A stretch of 64,000 bases of DNA from the NCBI RefSeq assembly GCF_031877795.1, contig NC_133940.1, positions 7,069,985 through 7,133,984 of the forward strand, in the 5' to 3' direction. This stretch comes from Strix aluco. Taxonomy: Eukaryota > Chordata > Aves > Strigiformes > Strigidae. The translations under genes were made by a program, and so were the position numbers. Below, one piece after another: positions 14,501-27,181 of this stretch. Within the stretch, counting starts at the first letter, position 1; every line of letters begins with the position of its first letter. A model generated the notes under the pieces. The model was not told the origin of the DNA and made no database searches. It was given only the letters and a program-made list of their open reading frames with translations.

Positions 14501-15910
14501 TACAATGGGATTTTGAACCATTTGTGCTGAGCACAGTCGAAGGGCCAGTAATCCAATTATTTGATTTTCTTGCTGAAGAGAACAGAAGAGAGGGAGAGAC
14601 ATCTTCCCCTCACTCCAGCAAGTGAGCTGCAGGCCTACATTAGGCTTTAAGCTTCCTGTGTAAAACATACCCCAAGGGCAACAGAAGGCCACTTAAATAC
14701 AGCTTGGAGGGCATAAGTGGAACATGGCTGTGGCACATTGGCTTTCTGCCCAGGAATAAATTCCAACCAGTAGCATCAAACACTCATCCTGAAGCTCTCA
14801 TACTGAAATTAAATGCCATCTATCAAATGAATAAACAATAATAAATTAAAGTAGCACAAGTAAATTAAAAAAAAAAAAAATCGCAGTAATTTATACTGTG
14901 GATCATCTGTTGTGTCTTGCTTTCCAGACTGCACGCCTCAGATTATCTCTCAGCCTTTTTTTTTCACAATTGTATTTCTGCACATGCAAAATGGCCCTCG
15001 ATGCACAAATTGAATTTATTAATGGCGTACTCTACGTGTTAATAAAAATATAGTTTTAAAGAGCCCTTGCTTTTCCCATGCAAATAATTTTGTTTACTTC
15101 TGCTAGACAGCAGAATCTGACCTATTTGCCACAAGGTTGAGTCTACGTGAATTGTATCTAAACAAGAATTCAGACAACAATAATTAAGCATGCAAAAATG
15201 TACCTTTAGATACCTCAGGTAGAACTGCACATTCTGGTTTAGGCAGTGGAGGATAATTTCAGCAGGCCTCAGAATCTGGAGAGCTGTGAAGTTAAAAAGA
15301 ATCAGTCCTTTTAAAGTGCTCACAGGAAAAGCAGACTGTATTCTGGGACAGATTTTAAAAGGGGAATTTTCAGTAAGCAGAACTTAATTACCTAACTGGA
15401 ATTTTGCCATGATGTCCTGGCTAAACCTTCACTTTTTGTGAAGAAGAGAAAAAAAACTCAGGGAAACTATTATGCTCTATCTGAACCATATCTGTTATAG
15501 CAATAAATTCAGCCCTGTGCCGGGATGGAGCAGTATTAAGAAGGAAAGCAAAGGCAAACATCTCACCTACTGAATATTAGTCTCATTTCCTGAAACAAGT
15601 TGATTCTTCCCAGGAACTTATTTCCCAAAACTTCCTTAGGGTATGAAATAATTGGCTATTAAGCAGTGTGTTCTTGACCCAAAGAATGGAGCAGAAAACA
15701 TGCAAGACTTGTCTGGATTACGAGGAGAGATAAAAGAGAAATTAGAGTTGATGTGTACTGACTGAGCCCGTGTCTCTCTTGATTTTGCTACTTGAGACTG
15801 GGAGGGTTTTACCTGCACTTGTACTAGGGCAAAAGACCTGAGGAAAAGAGCAGGCAGAAAATGGGGGAAAGGAAAACAGAATGACACAACTTTCTCCCTT
15901 TTCAGATTTT
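8583..15910. other. Intergenic sequence, no gene recognised
   Basis: Long AT-rich desert with homopolymer runs, for example A-rich at 14866-14880. A G-rich segment at 9470-9501 has four runs of three or more G, with one long loop. A GC-richer patch lies at about 12300-12600. All open frames are short, and I recognised no exon, repeat family or RNA gene. Confidence 0.65.
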
Positions 15911-15981
15911 AGTGGAAGGTGTCCCTGCCCATGGATCTTTAAGGTCCCTTCCAACCCAAACCATTCTACGATTCTATGATT
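15911..15981 (+). mobile_element. CR1 LINE 3' end, short truncated copy
   Basis: The last ~70 bases of a CR1 retroposon. They include GGAAGGTGTCCCTGCCC, ATCTTTAAGGTCCCTTCCAA and the CR1 tail octamers (ATTCTACG, ATTCTATG). Compared with the CR1 copy on the opposite strand at 61281-61670, about 21 internal bases are missing between 15934 and 15935. The copy is 5'-truncated, as is normal for CR1, and is followed by a T-run. It has no coding capacity. Confidence 0.85.
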
Positions 15982-16889
15982 TTTTTTTTTTTCCCCTGCC
16001 TCTTTGCCCTGCATTTAGTGTGGGGCTGTGAAAAAGAAAGGTTGACAGCTCCATAGCGTCATATTGCCAGCATAGTGGGCAGCCTGTCACCTCAAGGAAA
16101 AAGAGAAGTTATGGAAAAAGTGTCAGCACGCTAAGAAAAAGAAATGCAAAATCGTACTTATCACCAAGCCTGTACACAGTCTTCTGAACAAGTGATAGTT
16201 TCTTTATTTTTTCCCTTGTAAATGTGATCACCTGTAACATACCAAAACCTCTGTGGGTCCCTTGAGGGCTGCCCCAGAGCCCGAGCGTGGGCAGCCAGTG
16301 TGCCAGGTGAAGCTGCTACGGTGGAGGCTCCAAACGCCACGCGAGGAATGGCTGAGGCCGCCGGCCTGTGCGGAAGCCGTTCCCGTGCCCTGCAACGATG
16401 AAAACAAGTCGTTAGTATGCACCACACAGTGCCGAAGGCTGAGCCCGCTGCTAAGGAGTGCTATGCAGAGGGCTCAGGTCATAGTTTTGCTAAATTCTGT
16501 GCACTTGGAACACCCGTGGACCACAACACCAAAACACATCTCGGCTCACGTCACCGTCCGAGTGCAGCACGTCGCTACTGAGGTGCCAGGGCAGGTGTCT
16601 CTGAGCCATTTGTGAGATATCTGTCCCTTGATGTCAAGTGCTTTGCAAGTAACGAAGTCTTTATGGGTCTGGCAGGCCTCTGTTGGACCCGCTCTGCCGC
16701 TGGGGGAGGTGCCTCTGGGCACGGTGCTGGTTCATAGTGGTTCATAATGGTTCCCAGTAAGTGCCTCTACACTACGGCACACAGCGTGGGGACAAACGGG
16801 AGGCATTAGATGTCCTGGGCTGGGCTGCAATCTCGCTGGGATCACAGCAATGCAGTGCTCTAGCTGCGGGGAGTGAGGCAGTCAGCTGC
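15982..16889. other. Intergenic sequence with a CpG-rich patch
   Basis: From about 16260 to 16580 the sequence becomes GC-rich with many CpG dinucleotides, unlike the surrounding AT-rich desert. Open frames there (120 codons on +, 88 on -) overlap one another and match no family I know. At 16731-16752 a ten-base GGTTCATA-type unit is repeated about three times. I cannot say whether the patch is a small orphan CpG island, an unrecognised repeat or part of the CR1 that follows. Confidence 0.5.
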
Positions 16890-17172
16890 GTAGAGGGCTG
16901 CCATGGATGGGTTCAGCTCCTCGAGAAGGACAGGCCAGGACAGCAAGGAGGGAGAGCTGCCCTTGATGGGAAACTGCAACTGGGATGCATGGACCTGGGC
17001 TTTGGGACAGATGATGAGCCAGCTGGCAGCTTATGGGTCAGGATTAGAGGGCAGCCCATGGTGGGTGACATTGTGGTGGGTGACTGCTACAGGCCACCTG
17101 ATCAAGAAGAAGTAGATGAAGCTAAAAACTGGAAGAAGCCTCATGCTCACAGGCCAGCAAGGGTCAGAGCAC
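16890..17172 (+). mobile_element. CR1 LINE fragment, ORF2 endonuclease region (dead)
   Basis: Conceptual translation in the frame that is open from 16761 to 17204 resembles the middle of the APE-type endonuclease domain of CR1 ORF2. The visible segments are EKDRPGQQGG, ESLWVRI-like GSLWVRIRGQ, GDIVVGDCYRPPDQEE and a VDEA segment. The nucleotide match continues into CTGGAAGAAGCCTCATGCTCA, which corresponds to the next conserved CR1 block. Only about 95 codons of a roughly 900-codon ORF remain, and the reverse transcriptase is absent, so the fragment is non-functional. The left boundary is uncertain. Confidence 0.8.
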
Positions 17173-18608
17173 TGAAGCTACATGGAGCACTGCTAATGAA
17201 GTAGCAGAACACACACATACCATGAAATGCTCCTAGTAGATTCTAGCTTGACTCTATCTACCTTAAAAGGTGGCGCTCACCCTCTGTATAAGCACTGTGC
17301 TGCCTTTCAGAGGATGGTGTGTGCTACCTGTATAGTGTAGACCTTCTCAGCAGTCTCCAAGAGGGTTTCTTTGCTGTCTTACATCCCACCAGGATGTTCT
17401 GCAGCAGAAAGCAAGCTTCTGGCCTCTCCAGCCTTATCCTGCTGATCACAGTTTGATGCCCTGAATGTGTAACGTATGCGAAGAAGACGCACTGGCTGCA
17501 AATTCTGGGAAAGCGTTTATTTTCATACAGGCAAAAAGGAGGTTGTACGCGTAGGAGGTGTATGTGCATACACCTGCTTTAAATAAAGCTCCCCCATGTT
17601 TCCAGGTTAGATTGCACTCTATTTCAAAAGCCTTCACCTGCCACATATCCCAAAGCATCTGAATAGAAAGAAAGGGGATTGGAAAAGCTTTGCTGACTAC
17701 TGTAAAAGGAAAAATTACTCTAACGTAGGTGTTTCAGCAGCTTACATGATTCCTAAGTTCTCACCCTTATTGAGTGAAGGATGCCTTCAGGATACAGATA
17801 AGTGGTACTCAGTTGTAAGACAATAAATTTTCACTGGTGATGAAAGTCAAGGCTGAAGCTTAATGGGGAAGAGTAGTATCCCCAACAACGTGCTTTGCCA
17901 TTCCTACCTCCGGCAGGAATTTCTCTGATTTTGTTACAGCCAGAGTCCTCCATATCACAAAAGATGGCAGGCAGAGGCAGTTTTGCCTCCGTATAGGAAC
18001 AGTCGTTACTTGCTCTTATGGTGACGTGCTAATTCCCTCAGGATCTCTGAAAAGATCACACAGCAATCAGAAAGTCCTGTGGTATGTTCTAGGGATGTGG
18101 GACCATTTCTAGAGAATTTGAGGGAGGAATTTTAATGTATTGGGAATAGCTAGCAAGGATGCCATTTAGCTGCAGGAGTCTTCCCTCCTCTGCTCTTTAC
18201 AGACTACAACTTCAAACAGAAATTAGGACCCTTAATTTTCTTTAAACTGTATGGCAAACTTCAGATTCTGTGAGTGCCTCAGGATCTTGCCTCACTACAC
18301 TCTTACTCACACCTACATAGTATCAATGCTTTGCTTATTCCGTATTTCAGTAACTTAATTACACGATGAATTCTCTCATGCTGCAAATTTATCTTCATTG
18401 AGCTAACTTTTGATCTCAGGCATTAACTCTGATCAGAGCTAACACAGAGACAGTCTATCCAATTAGCAGGTGGCAGCCTCAGAAGCTCAGGACAGAGCAC
18501 CTCTGTTACTCTGGCTTCCAGGAGCTTTGACCTCAACAAACATACTTGATGAACCTGGCCATGGTATTTTGGCTGCCTACCTCAGCTCATCTGCTTGGAT
18601 GGCATTTT

Positions 18609-18648
18609 GCCTGTTAGCAAGGTAATATGCCTGCTAGCAAGGTAATAA
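18609..18648. repeat. 20-bp tandem duplication
   Basis: Two adjacent copies of a 20-base unit starting GCCTG(T/C)TAGCAAGGTAATA lie at 18609-18628 and 18629-18648, with two differences. This is a simple local duplication. Confidence 0.8.
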
Positions 18649-20265
18649 ACTCAGGAGATGCCAGAAAAGGATGGGTTTAGATCTGTAACTTGCTAAGCTC
18701 TGTTAAAATAGCTTTCTTCTGACACTGAGCAATTACATAAAGCATCTTAACTTTCTCTGTATAAAAATGACTCATTATCAGAGACTTCCTTGTATGGAAT
18801 CCAAACAACTTTTTTTTTTTCCCAACATCAGCAAAAAAAAGTATATATTTCAAAGAAGATTGGTTTTGTGTTTTTTGGAGGCTGTTCTGATATTTACAAC
18901 ATCAAGGAATCTCTGTGTATCTCAGTAGTTACACTTGGGGCAATGACCATCTTATTCTGTGTTTTCCCATGTCTAGAGCAAGGGGCATCTGAGCCATAGT
19001 CCAGGTTCCTGGCACTGCACTAATACAAACTGCAGTACTACATTAAATGTCAAGTAAGCCCACCACTTTGTTTTGTTGGCAGTTTCAAAGTCACAGGGAG
19101 AATCCAGGACTCAGCTGCCATTAAAGCCACTGGTTAGTTGTGAACACCCCTACCTCACCACTTTGTACCTCCATTTAACCTGCTTGTATCTGTTTGTGTC
19201 AACTGATGCCTGTTTGCTTTGACATGGCAGAGTCCCAAAGCTATGGAAACAAGAATGCCAAGATTTGAGAGTGCGCTCTAAGTTGGCTGAAATCAATGAC
19301 TTTCCAGATGTTCCTGGATGCCTGAGGATGTGTCAAATGAGGCTGTGTTGAAGAACTCTTAGTTGACTTCATGTGTGAAATGCCTAAGTGTGAAGAAAAC
19401 GCTGCAGCAGAACCATGCATTGACCCTCTTTGCAAGCTCTTGGTAGCTACTTGGCATTTGACTCTAAGGATCCAAATCAAAGCTGATCACTACACTGTAT
19501 GGGGGACTGAAATCTTACATGCTCAGAAGAGCCTTTCAGTCTGCCTCTTTGGCACACCAAATCTGTGCTTGCAAAACATAGGCTAGAATGGAAAAGTGAA
19601 ACTCCCAGCTCTAGTAGTGGTCAAGATAATTTCTGAAACTAAGCCTGATTGACTGTACGACTGTATTAATTCAGCATCTCAAGTGGGTCATTAACTCTGA
19701 AACCTATGGGTCATCATGCAAATAGAGCACTAGAACATCAAGAAAAATGCAGGGACCTGTGTTCTTAAATTAGCTTCGGCTCACTTGCCTTTGCCTAGTT
19801 GGGAATCACCACATTGTGGCTTCAAGGGTCCTTAACAGGAGAGGAGAATACGTGGGGCTTAGTCATGGCAGAAGACTGGGTCACACTGCTGTTAGGGTCA
19901 GAGGAGTAGAACAGAAGTAGCACTGGCATCTCCTGGCTCTTAACAGCCCAATATACACAGAAGAGAGAAGAATCCTGTGACTGCCCTTCTGCCATATGCT
20001 GCAGAGATCCTCGGTCTGTTCCAAGAAACAAAGCAAAGTGCAGCACACACTAGCTCATAAACACCATAGAGATATCAGCTCACCTCAGCATCACACCAGG
20101 ACAACTAGTTTCAGCACTGTTTTACACTGACACGGCTTCCACTTCCAGCGTTTGATTATTTCTGATAACCCCGGGATCTCCAAACTGGGCTCTTAAAATG
20201 GAGTTCACACCATTTTTCTTTTGCATTCCCACAGCAGTCCCTTCTCTGTGCTTCTTCCAGTTTGG

Positions 20266-20266
<1 letters not shown>

Positions 20267-20298
<32 letters not shown>
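20267..20298. repeat. Poly(T) tract, 32 bases
   Basis: An uninterrupted run of 32 T. I see no processed pseudogene or LINE end next to it on the opposite strand, so it is either a plain homopolymer or the tail of an element too decayed to recognise. The length given in an assembly may be unreliable. Confidence 0.9.
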
Positions 20299-20303
<5 letters not shown>

Positions 20304-23300
20304 CATTGATTGGAAGTCTATCTTGTCAGTCTCTGTTCAGTCCTGTTCTTGCCAGGCATTTTACATTCAGTACAACAGATCTAAAATCTAGAGCTGAGAT
20401 GAGAAGAAAGAGATCACAGAAACAGACAAAAAGGATCAAGAAGAAAATCCTGCAATCCATCAAGAACATTGCTCTTTTATGACTGAATGTGCTGTATAGC
20501 AACAGTAAAGAAGCCACAGAAAACGGCTTTAATCTAACATGGAGCAAGGAACCTCATTAGAATGAGAAAAACCGTATGACTGCTGAAATGACAGTGCCTT
20601 TCTTGAACTTGCTCAAGCCACCCCATGCCTGGATTATTGCTAAGGGTTTAGAGAACTAAATACACAGTACTCTTTAAAAGGATGTGGGGGAAAGGGTTGG
20701 AAGTGAATGAACCTGGAATGGGGAGGAGGACTATGAATGCAACTTTCCCCATCTGCAAAATCAATTCAATTAAAATTGAGTAAAAGAACAAGACGATGTC
20801 TCCCTCCTACATTCCATTCCATTCTTCGTGTATACTGACATAAGAAGGGTAAGCATGAAAAATAGCTCTATTTTCAGTCACACAAAGATGAAAGAAGTTT
20901 GAGGATATATGCAAAAGAAGTTACAAGACTTCAGCCAACACTTTCCTCTGCTGTAAACTTTGCATGGTCTCCTACAAGGGGACTGGCTCTGCTGGCAGTG
21001 TTAGACAGGCTTGGAAGGCCCTCTTTGGGGGCAGAGAAGTGATTTTTCTACTGGCACACTAGCAGGTCGCTTAACTATTGTTCCTATAGAGATACAAGAA
21101 GCATGTTCTCAAAGGCAACCTTCCAAAGAGAGTTGAAAAGAAGATTACCTTTCTGAATCAAGAGCAAGGTCCAGAGCAGGTACGTAATGGGAGCCTGAAA
21201 AACAACTTGGTTGCTGAAACCGCCACCCCCACCAAAGAACTTTTGAATGGTCATGCCCTAAACTATTCCTTCCTTTATCTTCCAAAGACAATGTAGCCAA
21301 CTGAAAACCAAATTATCATTTAGTGCCTAAGCAGTGAATAATGTTAGCACTCAGTTAAATAAAGATTAACTGCATGGCTCATATTAATATATAGGAAGAT
21401 CTGACGCATAAATTTTAACACAATGTACCAGCACTGTGTTCATTTTTGTTTAAAATAAGAATTAGTAGAATCTGTCTATCAAAAAGGCTTTTAATAAACT
21501 CAAAAGTACATGGTATTTTTCCCATAAAGGGAAAAGTGTATGTGAATACACCGACAGAGATGAAGGTAATTAAAATAGGAAAAAAGATAGCAAAAACAAT
21601 TTCAGTTAATTCTCCTTTTCAGGATCTAATTAACCTTAAAAACTGTGAGTCTCCAGCCTTTCCCATGCATTTCAATGCAATGGAGAATATCTCTTGCTAC
21701 AAACTACAGGTCTGATTTAATGGAGTTTTGATTGAGAATAGAGACAGAAGAGTCAGTCTGTGGTACCCTCTCTTCACACGGAAAAGTGTCCAGTTCCAAA
21801 GGCAAATGCACTCAGCTCAGTCATCCCAATTAAAGTGTCGGCTGCTATTCAGCATAAGCAAAGATAGCACAAGGAATGCGAAAGAATCAGCCATTACAGC
21901 ATATTCACAAAGACAGCACAGAAATTGATGTTGGCTAGGGACAGCAAAGGAAAACACATGTTATTTAAACAAACAGAGGTACATACATATATGTATATAT
22001 TTACACATACAGACCTCCCACACACACATAAATCACATAATAAAATTACATTAAAAAAAGAAAAAACCCTTTGCTCTCTTTAGGTCATTCTCTTGAACCT
22101 TTTGTCTGTATGAAAATAAGCAGAACTACAGCTGAAGCTGCAGCATCTGGCTGTTGAAACAGTATCTTCTTGCTGCAAGTAAAAAGTGTTAAAAATAAAT
22201 AAATATTCAAAGACCTTTTTTTTTTTTTCACGGGTGTCTATAACAACTCATCTTGTATGCACAGCACACATAAACCCTGATCTTACGCTGATGTCAGCCT
22301 GCTGTAACCCCTCATGCCTCAAAAGGAATTTCTGTGCTGAGACCAGGATCCCTCTCGATGGCGACTGGGTCATACCCTGCAGTGGTGCCAGGCACAGATC
22401 TACTGGCATCTCCGGAGGTTTTGTATCAGTGCTAGTGGCAGTCCGTTAAATTCAGGTCAAGTCACCTGAAATGCTCCAGCTTCCTTGTTTCCCAAATGCC
22501 TACCGGTTACTATATTTTTATCAGAAAGAATGAGAGAGACAAAGAGACTTCCCTGCCAAAGGTTATCTCCAAGTTCATACTGTGTGTCCTTATGCTGCCA
22601 CATCCAGCAAATCGTTAACGCTGTCTGTTCCAAGCAGGCTTCCCTGGGACCGGTTTTGTGGGGCCAGCACGAATTTGGGCAGGCTGCTGCAATATGGAGG
22701 ACAAGCTGGGCTGGCACCACAGCTCTCTGTGGATGCAGCCAGCCTTCAAATGTTTGTGAAATGATCTTTCAAAGTTCAGCTTTCAACTGCTACTGTTGTT
22801 TTCAAGAACAAAAGAGCCACAGGCAATCGGAGTCTGCTCAGCAAGAACACAGCTCGCCCAGAGCAGTGGGCACCTCCTCAAAGTCCTCTGTGCTGGTTCG
22901 AAATGCCCCAGAGAAGGGCGAGGGATGCTCTGCTCCCCTCAGCCTCCCTGAAGAGCACCAGCACTGGTGCTGGGGCCCACTGAAGGAACCATCCCAGGGC
23001 TTTTGGCCTTGGTGGCTGCTCATGCTCACACACAAGGAGCTTCAATCACTTCAGCCTACCCATGTAGATCAAAATTACTGGGGGGAAGGACTGCAGTGTA
23101 ATGCTGTGACCTCCCAGTAGTGGGGGTGGAGGTCATTTCTGACTTCTCTTATTTGAGAGGAAATTCACTCCCAAAAGCTAACACAAGACATTGATAAAGT
23201 CCTTCTTAAGACCTTGAAGATCCGCCTCAACTTCCTATGCAACAGCTGTCATGGGTTTACAATGCACGCGAGTAAACTGGTACATAGCCCATGCCCCTGT

Positions 23301-25599
23301 ACTCAGCACAGTGACGGACTTTGTACCCTTTTAACCCTTTGTACAGCCAGACAACCCAGGCTAGCAGCAGCAGGATGCCACTCTGAAGTGCAATTATTTT
23401 ATAACTTCTACTTATTTTTTGGAATATCAAAATTGATGACAATCACAAAAGCAGATTGATTAAATCCTTAGCATAAACACACCAGGACAGAGAAGTTGTT
23501 TTGCTGTCATCCCGAGGAAGCATCTATTTGCAAAGTGCATGGCAATATCAAAGAGCTCTCTATTGATTAAACTTTGAAAATAAAATTGTACCACTTATCA
23601 TATGCTGTTTGCAAAAATGCCAATCATTATAATACTCACATAAGCATACTGTGTGTTCCCCCTGAACTCGTTAAATTTATTACTGAGACTCAATCCTGAG
23701 CTGCCTACATGTGGAAAAAATATCTTTCAGATAACACATTAACATTTATAACCAGTATTTAAAACCGTGCATGGTGACATCTCAAAAGATAAGGGTCTTG
23801 TCAGCATTTCCAGTATAAGCCTCATTTCAGGGGATAGAGGGAGGGAGTGGCAACACTGTATTTCAGCTATTTTAAATGACACCAGCAAGAAGCCTGACAT
23901 ACAAGTTGTCAGTCTTTCAAAGATAGGTGCATCTTTCACCTCCACATTCAGTTTAAAAAATAGTGAAATTCTCAGTAGATCATTGTAAACTACCCGGCAA
24001 GCGCTACCATTTTGCTTGTGCATACGGCATCCTGCACAATTATAATTCTAGATCTAAACCTTCATATTACAAAAGCTTTTAAGGTGTGGAACAAAAATTA
24101 TATGCTACTTTATCACAGGTATACTTGTACTCTACAGAAGAAAGAAAGAGATAAGCAAAGCAATAGCTAAGAATACAACAGTGAGGGCTTGGTCCATGAC
24201 TCATGTTATCAGATGTTCCTGCAGCATCAAAATACTAATAATACTGAGTACAAAAGTTAATGACAAAAAGGGTAAAAAATAACAATGAAAAATGTTTTTT
24301 TGGGGGAGAAATTTGTAGGTGCAATGCATCTGCCATTGAGCCCAGTTCCGCTACAGATACAGCATAAGGTGTGATTTGCAAAATGAGACCTGTTAGCTGT
24401 TGATGTCAAAGCATTCTGTCAAGAGAAAAGATATTTGTATTAGCCAAAAAAATAAATAATCAAAAGTCAACAAGCAGTTGTCATAAGGAAAGAGAGGCTT
24501 CAGAAGGTCACAAAAGCTCTAAAGAAGAAAGTATTGTAATGCTTATATTTGAGATGATCAGGACCACCAACCAGTTCTTAGCCAAATAGCTATAAAGGAA
24601 TGATCTCATCCCTATATAATTTCAAGTGCATCAGTATCACCAGCTAGAAATAATAAAGCCAAACACTTCTATCTGCAAAAGCAACAACACCACTTCTAGT
24701 CAGAAAGCTCAAATGCTAACCAATGTAGTGGTTGCAAAACAAAAATGCCGTGGAGCAAGTACGTGTTCAAATAACTGGTTTTGCCCGCAGTTTTCAAGAT
24801 TCCAAGCCAGAGCTGATTACCAAAAGTGACTGAGCTGTCCTCTTTTACCAGGTTCACTTGCTGCTCAGTCATGAAGCGGACATTAAAATCTCCTGCCGTG
24901 CAAATGATGTCATTGTTTTACAGGAAAAAGACTGATAGATGGTAAAAAAAGATGCCAGAGCAGTAATTCATAAATTACATGCTTTCTAAGGGAAATGCCA
25001 CCAGTGTTATGGAATGCATACACACACTTTAGATCTAGGCTAAATGTTCACTCCCTCTTGCCAAAGCTGTTCCACTCCACGTGGAATCTGATGGACGAGA
25101 AAGAAACCACACATGGAACACGATCCCCCACGTGTGGCAGTTCAGACACATACTTACCCACTAATTATTCAACAGTTTCAGATGTCCCCTGGCATCCCCT
25201 GGCATTTACATCAGAAGGGAGATTACTAAGTATCTTCATCATCCTGGACCACAATGACTGCAATATAAAGCAAAAGTATTACCATAACTTCTTCCCTTCC
25301 CGTTGTGCTTTCAGTTATGTGCCATGCTTGGCACATCCCTGTTTTGCTTTGAAATGAGTCTATCAAGGCTCTGAGGATACCCAGGAAAACAACTTAAAGC
25401 CCAGACAAACTGTAATGTTAAAGATAGAGATATCAAGCAATTTTAAGCACCATCAGAATTTGATCACTGTCAATAGGGGAGGAGATTCTGAGTATGCCTA
25501 TTTGCTACCTGAGCCCCTAAATCTCACCATAAAATGTCATATTAGATACCTGAGATTTGTGTGTGTTTGTGTCTAACTCACCAGAGTAGAAGTCAGCTG

Positions 25600-25661
25600 A
25601 AATCCTGGCCCCATAAAGTCAAAGGGAGATTTGTCAGCAGCTGAAGTCTAGGTCAGGATTT
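25600..25661. repeat. Palindromic MITE-like amniote repeat, decayed
   Basis: The segment opens with AAATCCTGGCCCCATAAAGTC and closes with an imperfect reverse complement (GAAGTCTAGGTCAGGATTTT). This is the organisation of short palindromic repeats common in turtles, crocodilians and birds (Chompy-like; family name from memory). It is an old, non-autonomous copy. Confidence 0.55.
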
Positions 25662-26587
25662 TATGTATGTTTGTATTGTGCTTTGTGCACTAACAACTCA
25701 GGGAGCTACTTCAGATGCCAAATAAATTTTAAGGTTTCCCTGGAGTTTGGAATTCTTTATTCTAAGTGATTCTCCCCAACATATTAATGCAACCACCATT
25801 CTCATAAGTTCTAATTGTCTCATCAATTTCTTTTTATGCCACTTTGAGTTATACATCACGCTTCAAAGTCATTATTTGTAACTGAACAGCCACCACAAAG
25901 AGAAATATTATAGGGTATTTTTCACGTAAATGATTACTGCTCAGAGACAGCAAAGTTTCTGGCTAAAGTGATGTGGAAAAGACTGCAGGAAAGTAGGGAA
26001 TATTTTACTTTAGTCAAAGAAAGAAGTCCTTAATTCTCAGAGACTTAACTTTTCTATCCTTGGAAAATCAGAATAGAAACTATTTCTTCCTAAGAGCTTC
26101 TTTTTTTTTTTTTTTCCCCCTTTTTTTTTTTTTTTGTTCTGACTTATTATACCCCCTTTTGAGAGATAAACTGCTTGTTTTTTCAGAGTAAGTTCTTCTT
26201 TCCTATCGACTCAAGGTGGCTTCTTGGCCTACACTGTGTTGAGTGACCAGCGATAAACTAGCTTCACCTCTGACACCAGAAATCACCATCTCAGCCCTGC
26301 ACCTATGTAACTTTATAGTGAAGCCTCACATTGAGCCTGTGCAGAAGGAAAACCATGACACAGCCCTGCAAATAATGGTGTGTTGGATCTGAAGTGAAAA
26401 CATTTTCAAACCATAGGGCTATTCCAACCCATTATTACTTGATATTGCAGGATCCTGCAAACAACAAGGCAAATGCTTAAGAACACGTCCCCTTCCCTGC
26501 TCCTGACAGGCAGCTGGGTGAGTGGCCAAAACAATTTTCAGTTTTGAGCCAAACCCTGATGTGGATTTTTCTGATAGATAACAGTGG
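25662..26587. other. Intergenic sequence, no gene recognised
   Basis: AT-rich sequence ending at the target-site duplication of the solo LTR. Its only notable element is the T/C/T mirror repeat annotated separately. The open frames near 26420-26710 run into the LTR and are not genes. Confidence 0.65.
26101..26135. repeat. Homopyrimidine mirror repeat (T15-C5-T15)
   Basis: Fifteen T, five C and fifteen T form a perfect 35-base mirror repeat. Homopyrimidine mirror repeats are the classic substrate for intramolecular triplex (H-DNA). No gene or transposon boundary coincides with it. Confidence 0.85.
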
Positions 26588-26592
26588 ATGAG

Positions 26593-27176
26593 TGTGGTGG
26601 GTTGACTCTGGCTGGATACCAGGTGCCCACCAAGTCGCTCTATCACTCCCTTCCTCAGCAGGACAGGGAGGTGGGGGAGAAAATAAGATTAAAAAAACCT
26701 CATGGGTCAATATAAAGGCAGTTTAATAAAGCAAAAGCAAAGGCTGTGCAGAGAAGCAAAGGAAAGCAAAAGATTTATTCTCTACTTCCCATCAGCAGGT
26801 GATGTTCAGCCACTTCCCAGGAAGTAGGGCTTCAGTTGGCATAGCAGTTGCTACAGAACACAGATGTCATAATAATGAATGCCCCCCCCCCCCTCCTTTC
26901 TTTTAACTTTTATCGCTGAGCAGACCTCATACGGTCTGGAATAACCCTTAGGTCAGTTTGGGTCAGCTGTCCTAGCTGTGTCCCTTCCCAAGATCTTGCC
27001 CACCCCCAGCCTACTGGTGAGGGGGATGTTGGTGAGACAGCCTTGGTGCTGGGGGCACTGCTCAGCAGCAGCCACAACACGGGGGTGTTAGCAGCACCTT
27101 TCTAGTGACAGCACAAAGCACAGCGCTGTGAGGGTCCCGTGGGGAAAATTTACTCCATCTCAGTCAGACCAACACA
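26593..27176 (-). mobile_element. Solo LTR of an avian endogenous retrovirus
   Basis: A 584-bp element with TG...CA ends, flanked by a perfect 5-bp target-site duplication ATGAG (26588-26592 and 27177-27181). Orientation is inferred from similarity to the + strand LTR at 55818-56248: that LTR's 3' terminal motif (CTTAGTTGCCAGCTGG...ACCATGACA) corresponds to the reverse complement of the start of this one. Read on the - strand it has a TATA-like GATAAAAG (complement of 26907-26914) and an ATTAAA signal (complement of about 26728-26733). A run of 12 C lies at 26882-26893. No internal retroviral genes or second LTR are present, so it is a recombined solo LTR. A 5-bp duplication fits ERVL-type or similar elements; the family name is not established here. 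Confidence 0.85.
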
Positions 27177-27181
27177 ATGAG

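Larger units (their letters stand above)
17173..25599. other. Intergenic sequence, no gene recognised
   Basis: Mostly AT-rich. A GC-richer block at about 22480-23120 holds a 211-codon + strand frame (22485-23120). Its composition is irregular, it is rich in Cys, Ser and Trp, and it matches no family I know, so it is more likely a chance frame than a gene. Short low-complexity segments include CA/TA repeats at about 21985-22030. No RNA gene is visible. Confidence 0.65.

Noticed and set aside
20267..20298. Poly(T) as the tail of an antisense processed pseudogene
   Set aside because: No gene-like sequence or target duplication was recognised next to it.
22485..23120. 211-codon + strand open frame
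   Set aside because: No family is recognised, composition is irregular, there is no flanking gene structure, and the DNA is locally GC-rich. Treated as chance.
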